NCBI RefSeq assembly: GCF_000967965.1
Contig: NZ_LACC01000029.1
Span: forward strand, 33,057-97,056
From: Pseudomonas fluorescens
GTDB taxonomy: Bacteria > Pseudomonadota > Gammaproteobacteria > Pseudomonadales > Pseudomonadaceae
Direction of reading: 5' to 3'
DNA: 64,000 nucleotides
Below are positions 44,449-53,164 of the stretch, one piece after another. The position numbers and the translations under genes are program-made. Under the pieces are notes generated by a model that was not told the DNA's origin, did no database searches, and saw only the letters and a list, made by a program, of their open reading frames with translations. Each line of letters starts with the position of its first letter. Within the stretch, counting starts at the first letter, position 1.

Positions 44449-45270
44449 TTAAAGGGCCAACTGTCGGCGAAGTTCAGCCAACACCGGCGCCGTCTCCGGA
44501 CGCACGCCGCGCCACAGGAAAAACGCTTCCGCCGCTTGCTCGGCCAGCATCCCCAAGCCATCCATCGCCACCGCCGCCCCATGTTCGCTGGCCCAGCGGC
44601 AGAACGAGGTCGGCTCCTTGCCGTACATCATGTCGTAGCACACCGTTTTGCCCGGTTCGATCAGGCTGGCAGCAATCGGCGGTACATCACCGGTCAGGCT
44701 CGCGGAGGTCGCGTTGATGATCAGGTCCACCGACTCCTGCAACCAGTCGTAGCCACTGGCCGAGACCGGCCCCAGATCGCAGAACAGTTCCGCCAGCAAC
44801 TCGGCCTTTTCCACCGTGCGGTTGGCGATGATCACCGATGCCGGTTGCTCGGCCAGCAACGGCTCCAAAGCACCGCGCACCGCGCCGCCGGCACCGAGCA
44901 GCAGGATGCGTTTGCCCTTGAGGCTGAACCCGGCATTGACCGTCAGGTCGCGCACCAGTCCGGCGCCGTCGGTGTTGTCGCCCAGCAGACTGCCATCGGC
45001 CAGTTTGCTCAGGGTGTTCACCGCTCCGGCCCTTTGCGCCCGCGCCGTCAGGCTGTTTGCCAGCCGATAGGCTTCTTCCTTGAACGGCACCGTCACATTG
45101 GCGCCCCGTCCTTCGAGGAAAAACGTCCGGGCACAGGTGGAAAAGTCGTCCAGTGGCGCCAGTAGCGTGTTGTAGTCCAGCTTTTGCGCGGTCTGCTCGG
45201 CGAACAGGCGATGGATCAACGGCGACTTGCTGTGGCCAATCGGGTTACCGAAAACGACATAACGGTCCAT
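44449..45270 (-). CDS. aroE: Shikimate dehydrogenase
   Basis: NADPH-linked reduction of 3-dehydroshikimate to shikimate in aromatic amino-acid synthesis. 273 residues. Substrate motif FGNPIGHSKSPLIH at the N terminus, catalytic Lys in NVTVPFKEEA, NADP loop LLGAGGAVRGA, followed by IANRTVEKAELLA. It follows hemF after 13 bases on the same strand. Confidence 0.96.
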   Translation of the reverse strand: MDRYVVFGNPIGHSKSPLIHRLFAEQTAQKLDYNTLLAPLDDFSTCARTFFLEGRGANVTVPFKEEAYRLANSLTARAQRAGAVNTLSKLADGSLLGDNTDGAGLVRDLTVNAGFSLKGKRILLLGAGGAVRGALEPLLAEQPASVIIANRTVEKAELLAELFCDLGPVSASGYDWLQESVDLIINATSASLTGDVPPIAASLIEPGKTVCYDMMYGKEPTSFCRWASEHGAAVAMDGLGMLAEQAAEAFFLWRGVRPETAPVLAELRRQLAL

Positions 45271-45283
45271 CAGTATTCCTCGT

Positions 45284-46198
45284 TCAGGCTTCGGCCAACC
45301 AATCGCGGTCTTGCAGGAAGTACTCGGTCAGGCGCGCTTCTTCGCTGCCGGGCTCGGCCTTCCAGTCGTAGCCCCAGCGCACTTGCGGTGGCAGCGACAT
45401 CAGGATCGACTCGGTACGCCCACCCGATTGCAGGCCGAACAGCGTGCCGCGGTCGTAGACCAGGTTGAACTCGACATAGCGCCCACGGCGGAACTCCTGG
45501 AATTCCCGCTGTTTTTCGGTGAACGCATCGTTCTTGCGGCGCTGCACGATCGGCAGATAGGCGTCGATGTACGCGTCACCGATGGCGCGCATGAAGGCGA
45601 AGGTGGTATCGAAGTCCCACTCGTTCAGGTCGTCGAAAAACAACCCGCCGATGCCGCGCGGCTCGTGACGATGCTTGATGTGGAAGTAGCTGTCGCACCA
45701 GGCCTTGTAACGCGGGTAGACGTCCGGGCCGAACGGCGCACAGGCCTGCTCGGCGACGCGGTGCCAGTGGATGCAGTCTTCTTCGTTGCCGTAATACGGG
45801 GTCAGGTCGAAGCCGCCACCAAACCACCAGACCGGTTCTTCACCTTCTTTTTCAGCGATGAAAAAGCGCACGTTGGCGTGGGAAGTCGGCACGTGCGGGT
45901 TGTGCGGGTGAATCACCAACGACACGCCGAGGGCTTCGAAGCCACGGCCGGCCAGTTCCGGTCGATGAGCGCTGGCAGACGGTGGAAGACCGCTGCCGAA
46001 GACATGGGAAAAATTGACGCCACCCTTTTCAATCACCGCGCCGTTTTCTATCACACGGGTGCGACCGCCACCGCCCGCCGGCCTGGTCCAGGCATCTTCG
46101 ACGAATTGCGTGCCACCGTCTTCGGCTTCCAGGACGGCGCAAATACGGTCTTGCAGGTCGAGCAGGTAGGCTTTTACGGCCTCGGTGCGGGTCGTCAT
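45284..46198 (-). CDS. hemF: Oxygen-dependent coproporphyrinogen III oxidase
   Basis: Decarboxylates coproporphyrinogen III to protoporphyrinogen IX using O2, in heme synthesis. 304 residues. Family blocks GVNFSHVFGSGLPPSA, SLVIHPHNPHVPTSHANVRFF, FGGGFDLTPYYG and EFNLVYDRGTLFGLQSGGRTESILMSLP. ATG 46198 matches the family start (MTTRTEAVKAYL). Divergent from qor; first gene of hemF-aroE. Confidence 0.96.
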   Translation of the reverse strand: MTTRTEAVKAYLLDLQDRICAVLEAEDGGTQFVEDAWTRPAGGGGRTRVIENGAVIEKGGVNFSHVFGSGLPPSASAHRPELAGRGFEALGVSLVIHPHNPHVPTSHANVRFFIAEKEGEEPVWWFGGGFDLTPYYGNEEDCIHWHRVAEQACAPFGPDVYPRYKAWCDSYFHIKHRHEPRGIGGLFFDDLNEWDFDTTFAFMRAIGDAYIDAYLPIVQRRKNDAFTEKQREFQEFRRGRYVEFNLVYDRGTLFGLQSGGRTESILMSLPPQVRWGYDWKAEPGSEEARLTEYFLQDRDWLAEA

Positions 46199-46361
46199 GT
46201 CATCACCTTGAATCGGGCAAAACAACGCGGCGCTCCATTGGAGCTCAGCCTGCGCAAATGGGCGCGTAGCATACCATCGCAAGTCACCTCGCCGCAGTTG
46301 ACGAAGATCAAGCTTAGGAGTCCGATAGGGAGCTTGGTAAAACGACCTATGGAGAGTTCTG

Positions 46362-47339
46362 ATGGCAAAGCGTATCCAGTTCCGCGCCCATGGCGGCCCC
46401 GAAGTGCTCGAATATGTGGATTACCAGCCTGCCGAGCCAGGTCCGAAGGAAGTACGCGTGACCAACAAGGCCATCGGCCTGAACTTCATCGACACCTATT
46501 ACCGCAGCGGCCTGTACCCGCCACCGTCCCTGCCGTCGGGTGTCGGCTCAGAAGGTGCAGGCGTGGTCGAGGCGGTGGGCAGCGACGTGACCCGCTTCAA
46601 GATCGGCGATCGCGTCGCCTATGGCAGCGGCCCTCTGGGCGCCTACAGCGACGTTCACGTCTTGCCCGAGGCCAATCTGGTGAAACTGCCGGACGCCATC
46701 AGCTTCGAACAGGCCGCCGGCGTGATGCTCAAGGGCCTGACCGTGCAGTACCTGCTGCGTCAGACTTATGAACTCAAAGGTGGCGAAACCATCCTGTTCC
46801 ATGCGGCGGCCGGTGGGGTCGGTTCCCTGGCCTGCCAATGGGCCAGGGCCTTGGGCGTGAAGCTGATCGGCACCGTCAGCTCGGCGGAGAAAGCCGCGCT
46901 GGCCAAGGCCAACGGCGCCTGGGCGACCATCGACTACAGCCATGAAAATGTCGCTCAGCGCGTGCTGGAATTGACCGACGGCAAAAAAGTCCCGGTGGTG
47001 TACGACGGTGTTGGCAAGGACACCTGGCTGACTTCACTCGACAGCGTCGCGCCGCGCGGGCTGGTGGTGAGTTTCGGCAATGCGTCCGGCGCGGTCGACG
47101 GCGTGAACCTGGGGATCCTGGCGGGGAAAGGCTCGCTGTACGTGACCCGGCCAACCCTGGGCACTTATGCGAACAACGCCGAGAACCTGCAACGCATGGC
47201 CGACGAGTTGTTCGAGATGATCATCAGCGGCAAGCTGACCGTGGACATCAGCCAGCGTTATCCACTGGCTGACGCGGCGAAGGCGCAGACCGAGTTGTCG
47301 GCGCGGCGCACGACCGGTTCGGTTGTTTTGTTGCCATAA
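46362..47339 (+). CDS. qor: NADPH:quinone oxidoreductase
   Basis: 325-residue zinc-free MDR-family reductase that reduces quinones with NADPH. Blocks AIGLNFIDTYYRSGLYP, GSEGAGVVEAVG, and the nucleotide motif AAAGGVGSLACQWA. ATG has GGAGAG upstream. Single gene divergent from hemF; a REPIN follows. Confidence 0.93.
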   Translation: MAKRIQFRAHGGPEVLEYVDYQPAEPGPKEVRVTNKAIGLNFIDTYYRSGLYPPPSLPSGVGSEGAGVVEAVGSDVTRFKIGDRVAYGSGPLGAYSDVHVLPEANLVKLPDAISFEQAAGVMLKGLTVQYLLRQTYELKGGETILFHAAAGGVGSLACQWARALGVKLIGTVSSAEKAALAKANGAWATIDYSHENVAQRVLELTDGKKVPVVYDGVGKDTWLTSLDSVAPRGLVVSFGNASGAVDGVNLGILAGKGSLYVTRPTLGTYANNAENLQRMADELFEMIISGKLTVDISQRYPLADAAKAQTELSARRTTGSVVLLP

Positions 47340-47344
47340 CCCTC

Positions 47345-47477
47345 TGTGGCGAGGGAGCTTGCTCCCGTTGGGCTGTGCAGCAGCCCTGCATTCGGCAACT
47401 GTGTAGTTTCAGTTACAACGCGCCTGCAGTTTTTGCGGGCGCTGCGCACCCGAACGGGAGCAAGCTCCCTCGCCACA
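47345..47477. repeat. REPIN, GTGGCGAGGGAGC type
   Basis: 133-bp inverted pair between the convergent qor and tsaC genes; same arms as the 42.7-kb element. Confidence 0.87.
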
Positions 47478-47490
47478 TGTTCATCCAGCT

Positions 47491-48048
47491 TTAGTCCGGG
47501 CGCACAACCCTCCCGGTGGCCAGATCGCGAATCACGCTCGGGTTCTTGCGCCCGCCCAGATTGCCACCCAGCACCAGATCCACCTGGCCACGGAAATACT
47601 GTTCGACGCGAATCCGCGTACGTGCCGCCGGGCGCCCCTGCGGGTTGGCCGACGTCGACACCAGTGGCCCGACCAGCGCGCACAAGTCCCGCACCAGTGG
47701 GTGATCGCTGACCCGCAACGCCACGGTTTCATGCACGCCGGTAATCCACTCTGGCAGCAGGTTCTGGTGCGGCACCAGCCAGGTGTTCGGACCCGGCCAG
47801 GTGCTGGCCATGCGGTCCATCCACAACTCGGGAAAGTCTTCGAAGAGGAAATCGAACTGACGGATGTTGTCGGCGACCAGAATCAGCCCCTTGTCCATAG
47901 ACCGGCCCTTGATCAGCAGCAGACGTTCCACCGCTTCCTCGTCCCACGGGTCGCAACCCAGGCCCCAGACCGCTTCGGTTGGGTAGGCAATCACCGCCCC
48001 GGCGCGAATTGCTTGCGCGGCTTGTTGCACACGCCAACTGTTGACCAT
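47491..48048 (-). CDS. tsaC: Threonylcarbamoyl-AMP synthase
   Basis: Makes threonylcarbamoyl-AMP from Thr, bicarbonate and ATP for t6A37 of ANN-decoding tRNAs. 185 residues, single YrdC domain: IAYPTEAVWGLGCDP, KGRSMDKGLILVADN, TWPGPNTWLVP, VALRVSDHPL, PLVSTSANPQG. I chose ATG 48048 with TGGAG upstream. It follows dprA by 54 bases on the same strand. Confidence 0.95.
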   Translation of the reverse strand: MVNSWRVQQAAQAIRAGAVIAYPTEAVWGLGCDPWDEEAVERLLLIKGRSMDKGLILVADNIRQFDFLFEDFPELWMDRMASTWPGPNTWLVPHQNLLPEWITGVHETVALRVSDHPLVRDLCALVGPLVSTSANPQGRPAARTRIRVEQYFRGQVDLVLGGNLGGRKNPSVIRDLATGRVVRPD

Positions 48049-48102
48049 GAAAAACACTCCAGACTAAGGCTCTGCGCAGTTTACCGATCTTGTTTATAAA
48101 AC

Positions 48103-49209
48103 CTAGCTCACCCGCGCAAACCAGCGCCCGCTTTCGCACACGGCGCGGCCATCCATTTCCAGTTCTGTCAACGCCACCAGCACTTTCGGCAGAGCCCAGC
48201 CGCTTGCATCGGCCAGCGCTTCACTGGTGTGAGGCGCGGCATGCAACAACTTCAACAGAGGGTGAGTCGTTGCAGGGGTGCAGGTTTCTGTAGATAACGA
48301 CAGTCGTTGCCAACCGCGCAAAGCTTCGAGGATATGTTCGATGGTTTCCACCAGCACCGCACCGTCACGGATCAATTGATGGCAACCGCGGGCGCCGGGG
48401 TGATGGATCGACCCGGGCATCGCAAACACCTCGCGCCCCTGTTCCGCCGCCAGCCTCGCGGTGATCAGTGAACCGCTGGCGACACTGGCTTCGACCACCA
48501 GCACCCCGAGAGACAAACCACTGATGATCCGATTGCGCCGGGGGAAGTTGCCGGCGCTGGGGCCTGCATCCAGTGGAAACTCCGAAAGCACTGCGCTACC
48601 TGATGCGATCATGGCGTCCGCCAGGCGTCTATTTCGCTGTGGATAAAACTTTTCGAGCCCCGTACCGAGCACACCGACCGTTTGCCCGCCGACGTCGAGC
48701 GCGGCCTGGTGCGCGGCGGCGTCAATGCCCAGGGCCAGGCCGCTGGTAATGACAAAACCGGCACCGGCCAGGCTGCGGGAAAACGCGGCAGCGGTATCCA
48801 TTCCCGGCCGGGAAGCGCGACGGCTGCCGACCATCGCCAGTTGTGGTTTTTCCAGAATGCCCGGATCGCCCGCGACAAATAACAGCGGCGGTGCATCGCT
48901 GATTTGTGCCAGCAGTGCCGGGTAGTCCGGTTGGTCCCACATCAGTAAATGCTGGGCCGGATGCTCCAGCCAGGCCAATGCATGACTGGCGCCATCACGG
49001 ATCTCAGTGCTACGCCTGGCCTCTGAACAGGCCAGTGGCAAACCCAGCGCGCGCCAGGCACTGGGTGGCGCACTGAGGGCTTTGGATGCCGAGCCGAAGG
49101 CTTCGAGCAACTTCTTGAAACGCGCCGGACCGAGTTCCGGCAAACGGTGCAGACGTAAACGAGCTTCCAGTTCCGCAGGGGAAACCGGTGTAACGGCAGA
49201 CAGCGACAT
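48103..49209 (-). CDS. dprA: DNA processing protein DprA
   Basis: Loads RecA on incoming single-stranded DNA during natural transformation. 368 residues: an N-terminal SAM-like helical part, a Rossmann-like core (LAMVGSRRASRPGMDTA, VITSGLALGIDAAAHQAAL, VVEASVASGSLITARLA) and a C-terminal winged helix (TSEALADASGWALPKVLVALTELEMDGR). Middle gene of tsaP-dprA-tsaC. Confidence 0.95.
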   Translation of the reverse strand: MSLSAVTPVSPAELEARLRLHRLPELGPARFKKLLEAFGSASKALSAPPSAWRALGLPLACSEARRSTEIRDGASHALAWLEHPAQHLLMWDQPDYPALLAQISDAPPLLFVAGDPGILEKPQLAMVGSRRASRPGMDTAAAFSRSLAGAGFVITSGLALGIDAAAHQAALDVGGQTVGVLGTGLEKFYPQRNRRLADAMIASGSAVLSEFPLDAGPSAGNFPRRNRIISGLSLGVLVVEASVASGSLITARLAAEQGREVFAMPGSIHHPGARGCHQLIRDGAVLVETIEHILEALRGWQRLSLSTETCTPATTHPLLKLLHAAPHTSEALADASGWALPKVLVALTELEMDGRAVCESGRWFARVS

Positions 49210-49290
49210 GGATCATCCTTGATCGTTATGAGCACCCATACAAACGGGAATAAGCTGTGGATAACTCTGTTGGTAACTTGTGAAGCACTC

Positions 49291-50115
49291 TTACGGATTT
49301 CGCACCTTGTCCATCACCGACAGCGAGCGCGAAGCGCTGAGCACCAGCCCATAGCTGAGTTTGTCGTAGGTACGGAAAACCATCAGCAGACCGGCGCGCT
49401 CATCGGGAATTTTCAACGGCTGACCGGTGATCCGGTCCCGCACCGTTTCGCCTGTCTTCATCACCGCCAGCAGATTGCCTTCGGCCAGGCCGTCGCGCTG
49501 CCCCTTGTTCAGCGTAACCACGTCCAACTCGCCGATCTGCGTGACCCCACGCGGCACATCGATGATCAAACCATTGATTTCGTGGCTCGGTGCGCTGGGC
49601 GTGAAGGTCGAGTTGATCGCGTGCTCTTCACCGCTGAACAAGCGATCGCCGAGGCGGACCTCCTGGGTCGTGCGTTGCAATTCCAGGGTGGCGACGTCAC
49701 CTTCAATGGCCACGACCTCACCGCCGCCGATGTCGTCGGCGTTGATCCCCAGTATTTCCTTGCTCTGCGGATCGGTGTAGACCTTGCCTTGGCGGAAGAT
49801 GCCGTACGCCGGTTGCGCCGGATCGAAATGGCCGCGGGCAAAGATGCGGTCACCCGCGCCGCTGAGCACCCGTTCGGCATCACCGGCGACGACGTAGGGC
49901 GCCTTGTCGAAATCCTCGGCCTTGTCGACGATGCGGTTGCTCAGCAGAAAGCTGTTGATCGATTTCAGCGCAATGCTGGGGATAGCCTCGGTTACCGGGC
50001 TGCTGCGCACCTGAGGCGACAGCTTTATGGTGGGAATATCTTCCCGAAGTGGCACTTGCCCGTACGCCAGACCGGCCGAGGCCAGGAGCAGCAGGGCGAG
50101 TAGTGATTTCCTCAT
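49291..50115 (-). CDS. TsaP-like protein lacking the LysM domain
   Basis: 274 residues: signal peptide (to about residue 19, AGLAYG), then directly the C-terminal domain of TsaP (TIKLSPQVRSSP..., GINADDIGGGEVVAIEGDVATLELQ, YDKLSYGLVLSASRSL). TsaP homologues of Pseudomonas are usually about 340 residues with a LysM peptidoglycan-binding domain after GQVQL; here GQVPLREDIP runs straight into TIKLSP, so roughly 65-70 residues are missing in frame. The gene position beside dprA and def is the usual one. TsaP anchors the type IV pilus secretin to the cell wall; binding may be lost here. Confidence 0.85.
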   Translation of the reverse strand: MRKSLLALLLLASAGLAYGQVPLREDIPTIKLSPQVRSSPVTEAIPSIALKSINSFLLSNRIVDKAEDFDKAPYVVAGDAERVLSGAGDRIFARGHFDPAQPAYGIFRQGKVYTDPQSKEILGINADDIGGGEVVAIEGDVATLELQRTTQEVRLGDRLFSGEEHAINSTFTPSAPSHEINGLIIDVPRGVTQIGELDVVTLNKGQRDGLAEGNLLAVMKTGETVRDRITGQPLKIPDERAGLLMVFRTYDKLSYGLVLSASRSLSVMDKVRNP

Positions 50116-50299
50116 GCGGTGAATCCCTTTATTATGTACGTTCGCGTGAAACGCCAGAGCCCTCAGTGGCTCGCTCCCGGCTTGCTTGTCAAAACTTGCT
50201 TGTCAACAGAAGGGAGCTACGTTTTACAACGGTAGCCTGCATCTTCGGACCGCCAGACCATCGACCCGACCTTACTTCACACGTGCACTAATCAAGCTT

Positions 50300-50806
50300 A
50301 TGGCCATTTTAAACATCCTCGAATTCCCTGATCCGCGTCTGCGCACTATTGCCAAACCAGTGGCCGTAGTGGACGACGAAGTGCGTCAGTTGGTCGACGA
50401 CATGTTTGAAACAATGTATGAAGCGCCTGGCATCGGCCTCGCCGCTACCCAGGTCAACGTGCACAAACGTATCGTCGTGATGGACCTCTCCGAAGACCGC
50501 ACCGAACCGCGAGTGTTCATCAACCCCGAGTTCGAACCGCTGACCGACGAGATGGGCCAGTATCAGGAAGGCTGCCTGTCTGTGCCGGGTTTCTACGAAA
50601 ACGTCGATCGCCCGCAACGGGTCAAGGTCAAGGCCCTGGACCGAGACGGCCAACCTTACGAACTGATCGCCGAAGATTTGCTCGCCGTGTGCATCCAGCA
50701 CGAATGCGACCACCTCAACGGCAAATTGTTCGTCGATTACCTGTCGACGCTCAAACGCGACCGCATCAAGAAGAAGCTGGAAAAACAGCATCGCCAAAAC
50801 GCTTGA
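50300..50806 (+). CDS. def: Peptide deformylase
   Basis: Removes the formyl group from nascent N-terminal fMet. 168 residues with all three motifs: GIGLAATQV (45-52), EGCLS (C92), and HECDH (H134, E135, H138) as metal ligands and catalytic Glu. ATG 50300 gives the family start MAILNILEFPDPRLR. It begins the def-fmt-rsmB-trkA series, divergent from tsaP. Confidence 0.97.
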   Translation: MAILNILEFPDPRLRTIAKPVAVVDDEVRQLVDDMFETMYEAPGIGLAATQVNVHKRIVVMDLSEDRTEPRVFINPEFEPLTDEMGQYQEGCLSVPGFYENVDRPQRVKVKALDRDGQPYELIAEDLLAVCIQHECDHLNGKLFVDYLSTLKRDRIKKKLEKQHRQNA

Positions 50807-50817
50807 TGCCCTCCTTC

Positions 50818-50844
50818 AAAGGCTTGCCACGGCAAGCCTTTTTC
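50818..50844 (+). terminator. Hairpin with T-run between def and fmt
   Basis: AAAGGCTTGCC and GGCAAGCCTTT pair around a short loop and are followed by T-rich sequence. It lies 12 bases after def, so it may attenuate rather than fully end transcription into fmt. Confidence 0.75.
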
Positions 50845-50875
50845 TTTTCAAGATGCTTTGCAATAGAGAACACCC

Positions 50876-51835
50876 ATGACTGAGCCACTGCGCATCGTCT
50901 TTGCCGGCACCCCCGAATTCGCCGCCGAACACCTCAAGGCCCTGCTCGACAGCCCTTACGAGATCGTCGCGGTCTACACCCAACCGGATCGTCCGGCCGG
51001 TCGCGGGCAAAAACTGATGCCGAGCCCGGTCAAGCAGCTTGCTCTAGAGAACAGTATCCCGGTGTTGCAACCGCCGACCCTGCGCAACGAAGATGCTCAG
51101 GCTGAACTGGCTGCACTGAAGCCGGACTTGATGGTAGTGGTCGCCTACGGCCTGATCCTGCCGCAAGTGGTGCTGGATATTCCGCGCCTGGGTTGCATCA
51201 ACAGTCACGCCTCGCTGCTGCCGCGCTGGCGTGGCGCGGCGCCGATCCAGCGCGCCGTGGAAGCGGGGGACGCCGAAAGCGGCGTGACCGTGATGCGCAT
51301 GGAGGCCGGCCTCGACACCGGGCCGATGCTGCTCAAGGTCACCACGCCGATCAGCGCCGAAGACACCGGCGGCAGCCTGCACGATCGTCTGGCCGAAATG
51401 GGCCCGCCGGCCGTGGTCAAGGCGATTGCCGGCCTCGCCGCCGCAACGTTGAAGGGCGAAGTGCAGGACGACAGCCTCGCTACCTATGCGCACAAATTGA
51501 ACAAGGACGAAGCACGCATCGACTGGAGTCGCCCGGCGATTGAGCTGGAGCGTCTGGTGCGTGCCTTCAACCCGTGGCCGATCACCCACAGCACCTTGAA
51601 CGGTGAAGCCCTGAAAGTGCTGGCCGCGAACCTTGCCGAAGGCAAAGGTGCCCCGGGTGAAGTCCTCAGCGCCAGCAAGGAAGGCCTGATCGTCGCGTGC
51701 GGCGAGCAGGCCTTGTGCCTGACCCGTCTGCAATTGCCCGGCGGCAAGGCGCTGAACTTCAGCGACCTGTTCAACAGCCGTCGTGAGAAATTCGCCATCG
51801 GCACTGTCCTCGGTCAAGCGGCGGACGCTCAATGA
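50876..51835 (+). CDS. fmt: Methionyl-tRNA formyltransferase
   Basis: Formylates initiator Met-tRNA with 10-formyl-THF. 319 residues. N-terminal formyltransferase fold with FAGTPEFAAEHL; catalytic His is H111 in NSHASLLPRWRGAAPIQ. The C-terminal OB-like domain covers roughly the last 110 residues. Its stop overlaps rsmB by four bases. Confidence 0.97.
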   Translation: MTEPLRIVFAGTPEFAAEHLKALLDSPYEIVAVYTQPDRPAGRGQKLMPSPVKQLALENSIPVLQPPTLRNEDAQAELAALKPDLMVVVAYGLILPQVVLDIPRLGCINSHASLLPRWRGAAPIQRAVEAGDAESGVTVMRMEAGLDTGPMLLKVTTPISAEDTGGSLHDRLAEMGPPAVVKAIAGLAAATLKGEVQDDSLATYAHKLNKDEARIDWSRPAIELERLVRAFNPWPITHSTLNGEALKVLAANLAEGKGAPGEVLSASKEGLIVACGEQALCLTRLQLPGGKALNFSDLFNSRREKFAIGTVLGQAADAQ

Positions 51836-53142
51836 ACCCGCGTCTGGCCGCCGCCAAGGCACTCGCTGCCGTCCTGAGCGGAAAAGCCTCGCTCAACAGC
51901 TCACTGCCGACTCAACTGGACAAGGTCGAAGACCGTGATCGCGGTTTCACTCAGGACCTGGCGTTCGGCACCGCGCGCTGGCAGCCACGCTTGTCGGCAC
52001 TGGCGGCCAAGCTGCTGCAGAAACCGTTCAAGGCCGCCGACGCCGATGTCGAGGCGCTGTTGCTGGTCGGGCTTTATCAGTTGCTCTACACCCGCGTCCC
52101 GGCCCATGCCGCCATTGGTGAAACCGTAGGTTGCGCCGACAAGTTGAAAAAGCCTTGGGCCAAGGCGTTGCTCAACGCAGTGCTGCGTAATGCTCAGCGC
52201 GAAAGCGAAACGATTTTCGCCGAGCTGGAACGTGATCCGGTGGTGCGCACCGCTCACCCGCGCTGGCTGCAAAAATCCCTGAAGGCATTCTGGCCGGAGC
52301 AATGGGAAGCCATTTGCGCGGCGAATAATGCGCATCCGCCAATGATCCTGCGAGTCAACCGTCGCCATCACAGCCGTGATGCCTACCTCGGTTTGCTGAC
52401 TGAGGCGGGTATTGCCGCCACGCCGTGCGTGTACAGCCGCGACGGCATCGTGCTCGACGCCGCCGCCGATGTGCGCAGCCTGCCGGGTTTCGCCGAGGGT
52501 TGGATCAGCGTGCAGGACGAAGCCGCGCAACTGGCTGCCGATCTGCTCGACCTCGCGCCGGGCCAACGGGTGCTCGACGCCTGCTGCGCCCCCGGTGGCA
52601 AGACCTGCCACATCCTCGAAGCCGAGCCAAAACTGGCCGGCGTCGTGGCGGTAGACCTGGAAGCCAAGCGGCTGGTGCGGGTGCGGGAAAACCTCGAACG
52701 CCTGAAACTGAGCGCCGAACTGATTGCCGCCGACGGCCGCGACACTCAGGCGTGGTGGGACGGCAAGCCGTTCCAGCGCATCCTGCTGGACGCGCCATGC
52801 TCGGCCACCGGTGTGATTCGTCGTCACCCCGATATCAAGCTGACCCGCCAGCCCGACGACATCGCCGCGCTGGCGCTGCTGCAGGGCGAGTTGCTCGACG
52901 CCATGTGGAACACATTGGAGGTCGGCGGCATCCTGCTGTACGCCACCTGTTCCACGCTGCCGACCGAGAACACCGAGGTCATCGAAGCCTTCCTCGCCCG
53001 CACGCCGGGTGCTCGTGAACTGGACCTCGCCACGGCGGCCGGCATCAAGCAGCCCCATGGTCGCCAGTTGCTGGCCCAGGAAGGTGGCCACGACGGGTTC
53101 TACTACGCCAAGCTGATCAAGATCGCCGCCGCTCGCGGTTAA
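51832..53142 (+). CDS. rsmB: 16S rRNA m5C967 methyltransferase
   Basis: Methylates C967 of 16S rRNA. 436 residues: N-terminal NusB-like RNA-binding region, then a SAM-dependent Rossmann domain (DACCAPGGKTCHILE). The two Cys are in LDAPCSATG (C323) and ATCST (C373). Translationally coupled to fmt, 22 bases from trkA. Confidence 0.96.
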   Translation: MNPRLAAAKALAAVLSGKASLNSSLPTQLDKVEDRDRGFTQDLAFGTARWQPRLSALAAKLLQKPFKAADADVEALLLVGLYQLLYTRVPAHAAIGETVGCADKLKKPWAKALLNAVLRNAQRESETIFAELERDPVVRTAHPRWLQKSLKAFWPEQWEAICAANNAHPPMILRVNRRHHSRDAYLGLLTEAGIAATPCVYSRDGIVLDAAADVRSLPGFAEGWISVQDEAAQLAADLLDLAPGQRVLDACCAPGGKTCHILEAEPKLAGVVAVDLEAKRLVRVRENLERLKLSAELIAADGRDTQAWWDGKPFQRILLDAPCSATGVIRRHPDIKLTRQPDDIAALALLQGELLDAMWNTLEVGGILLYATCSTLPTENTEVIEAFLARTPGARELDLATAAGIKQPHGRQLLAQEGGHDGFYYAKLIKIAAARG

Positions 53143-53164
53143 ACGGATTCAATGGAGTGACTGG

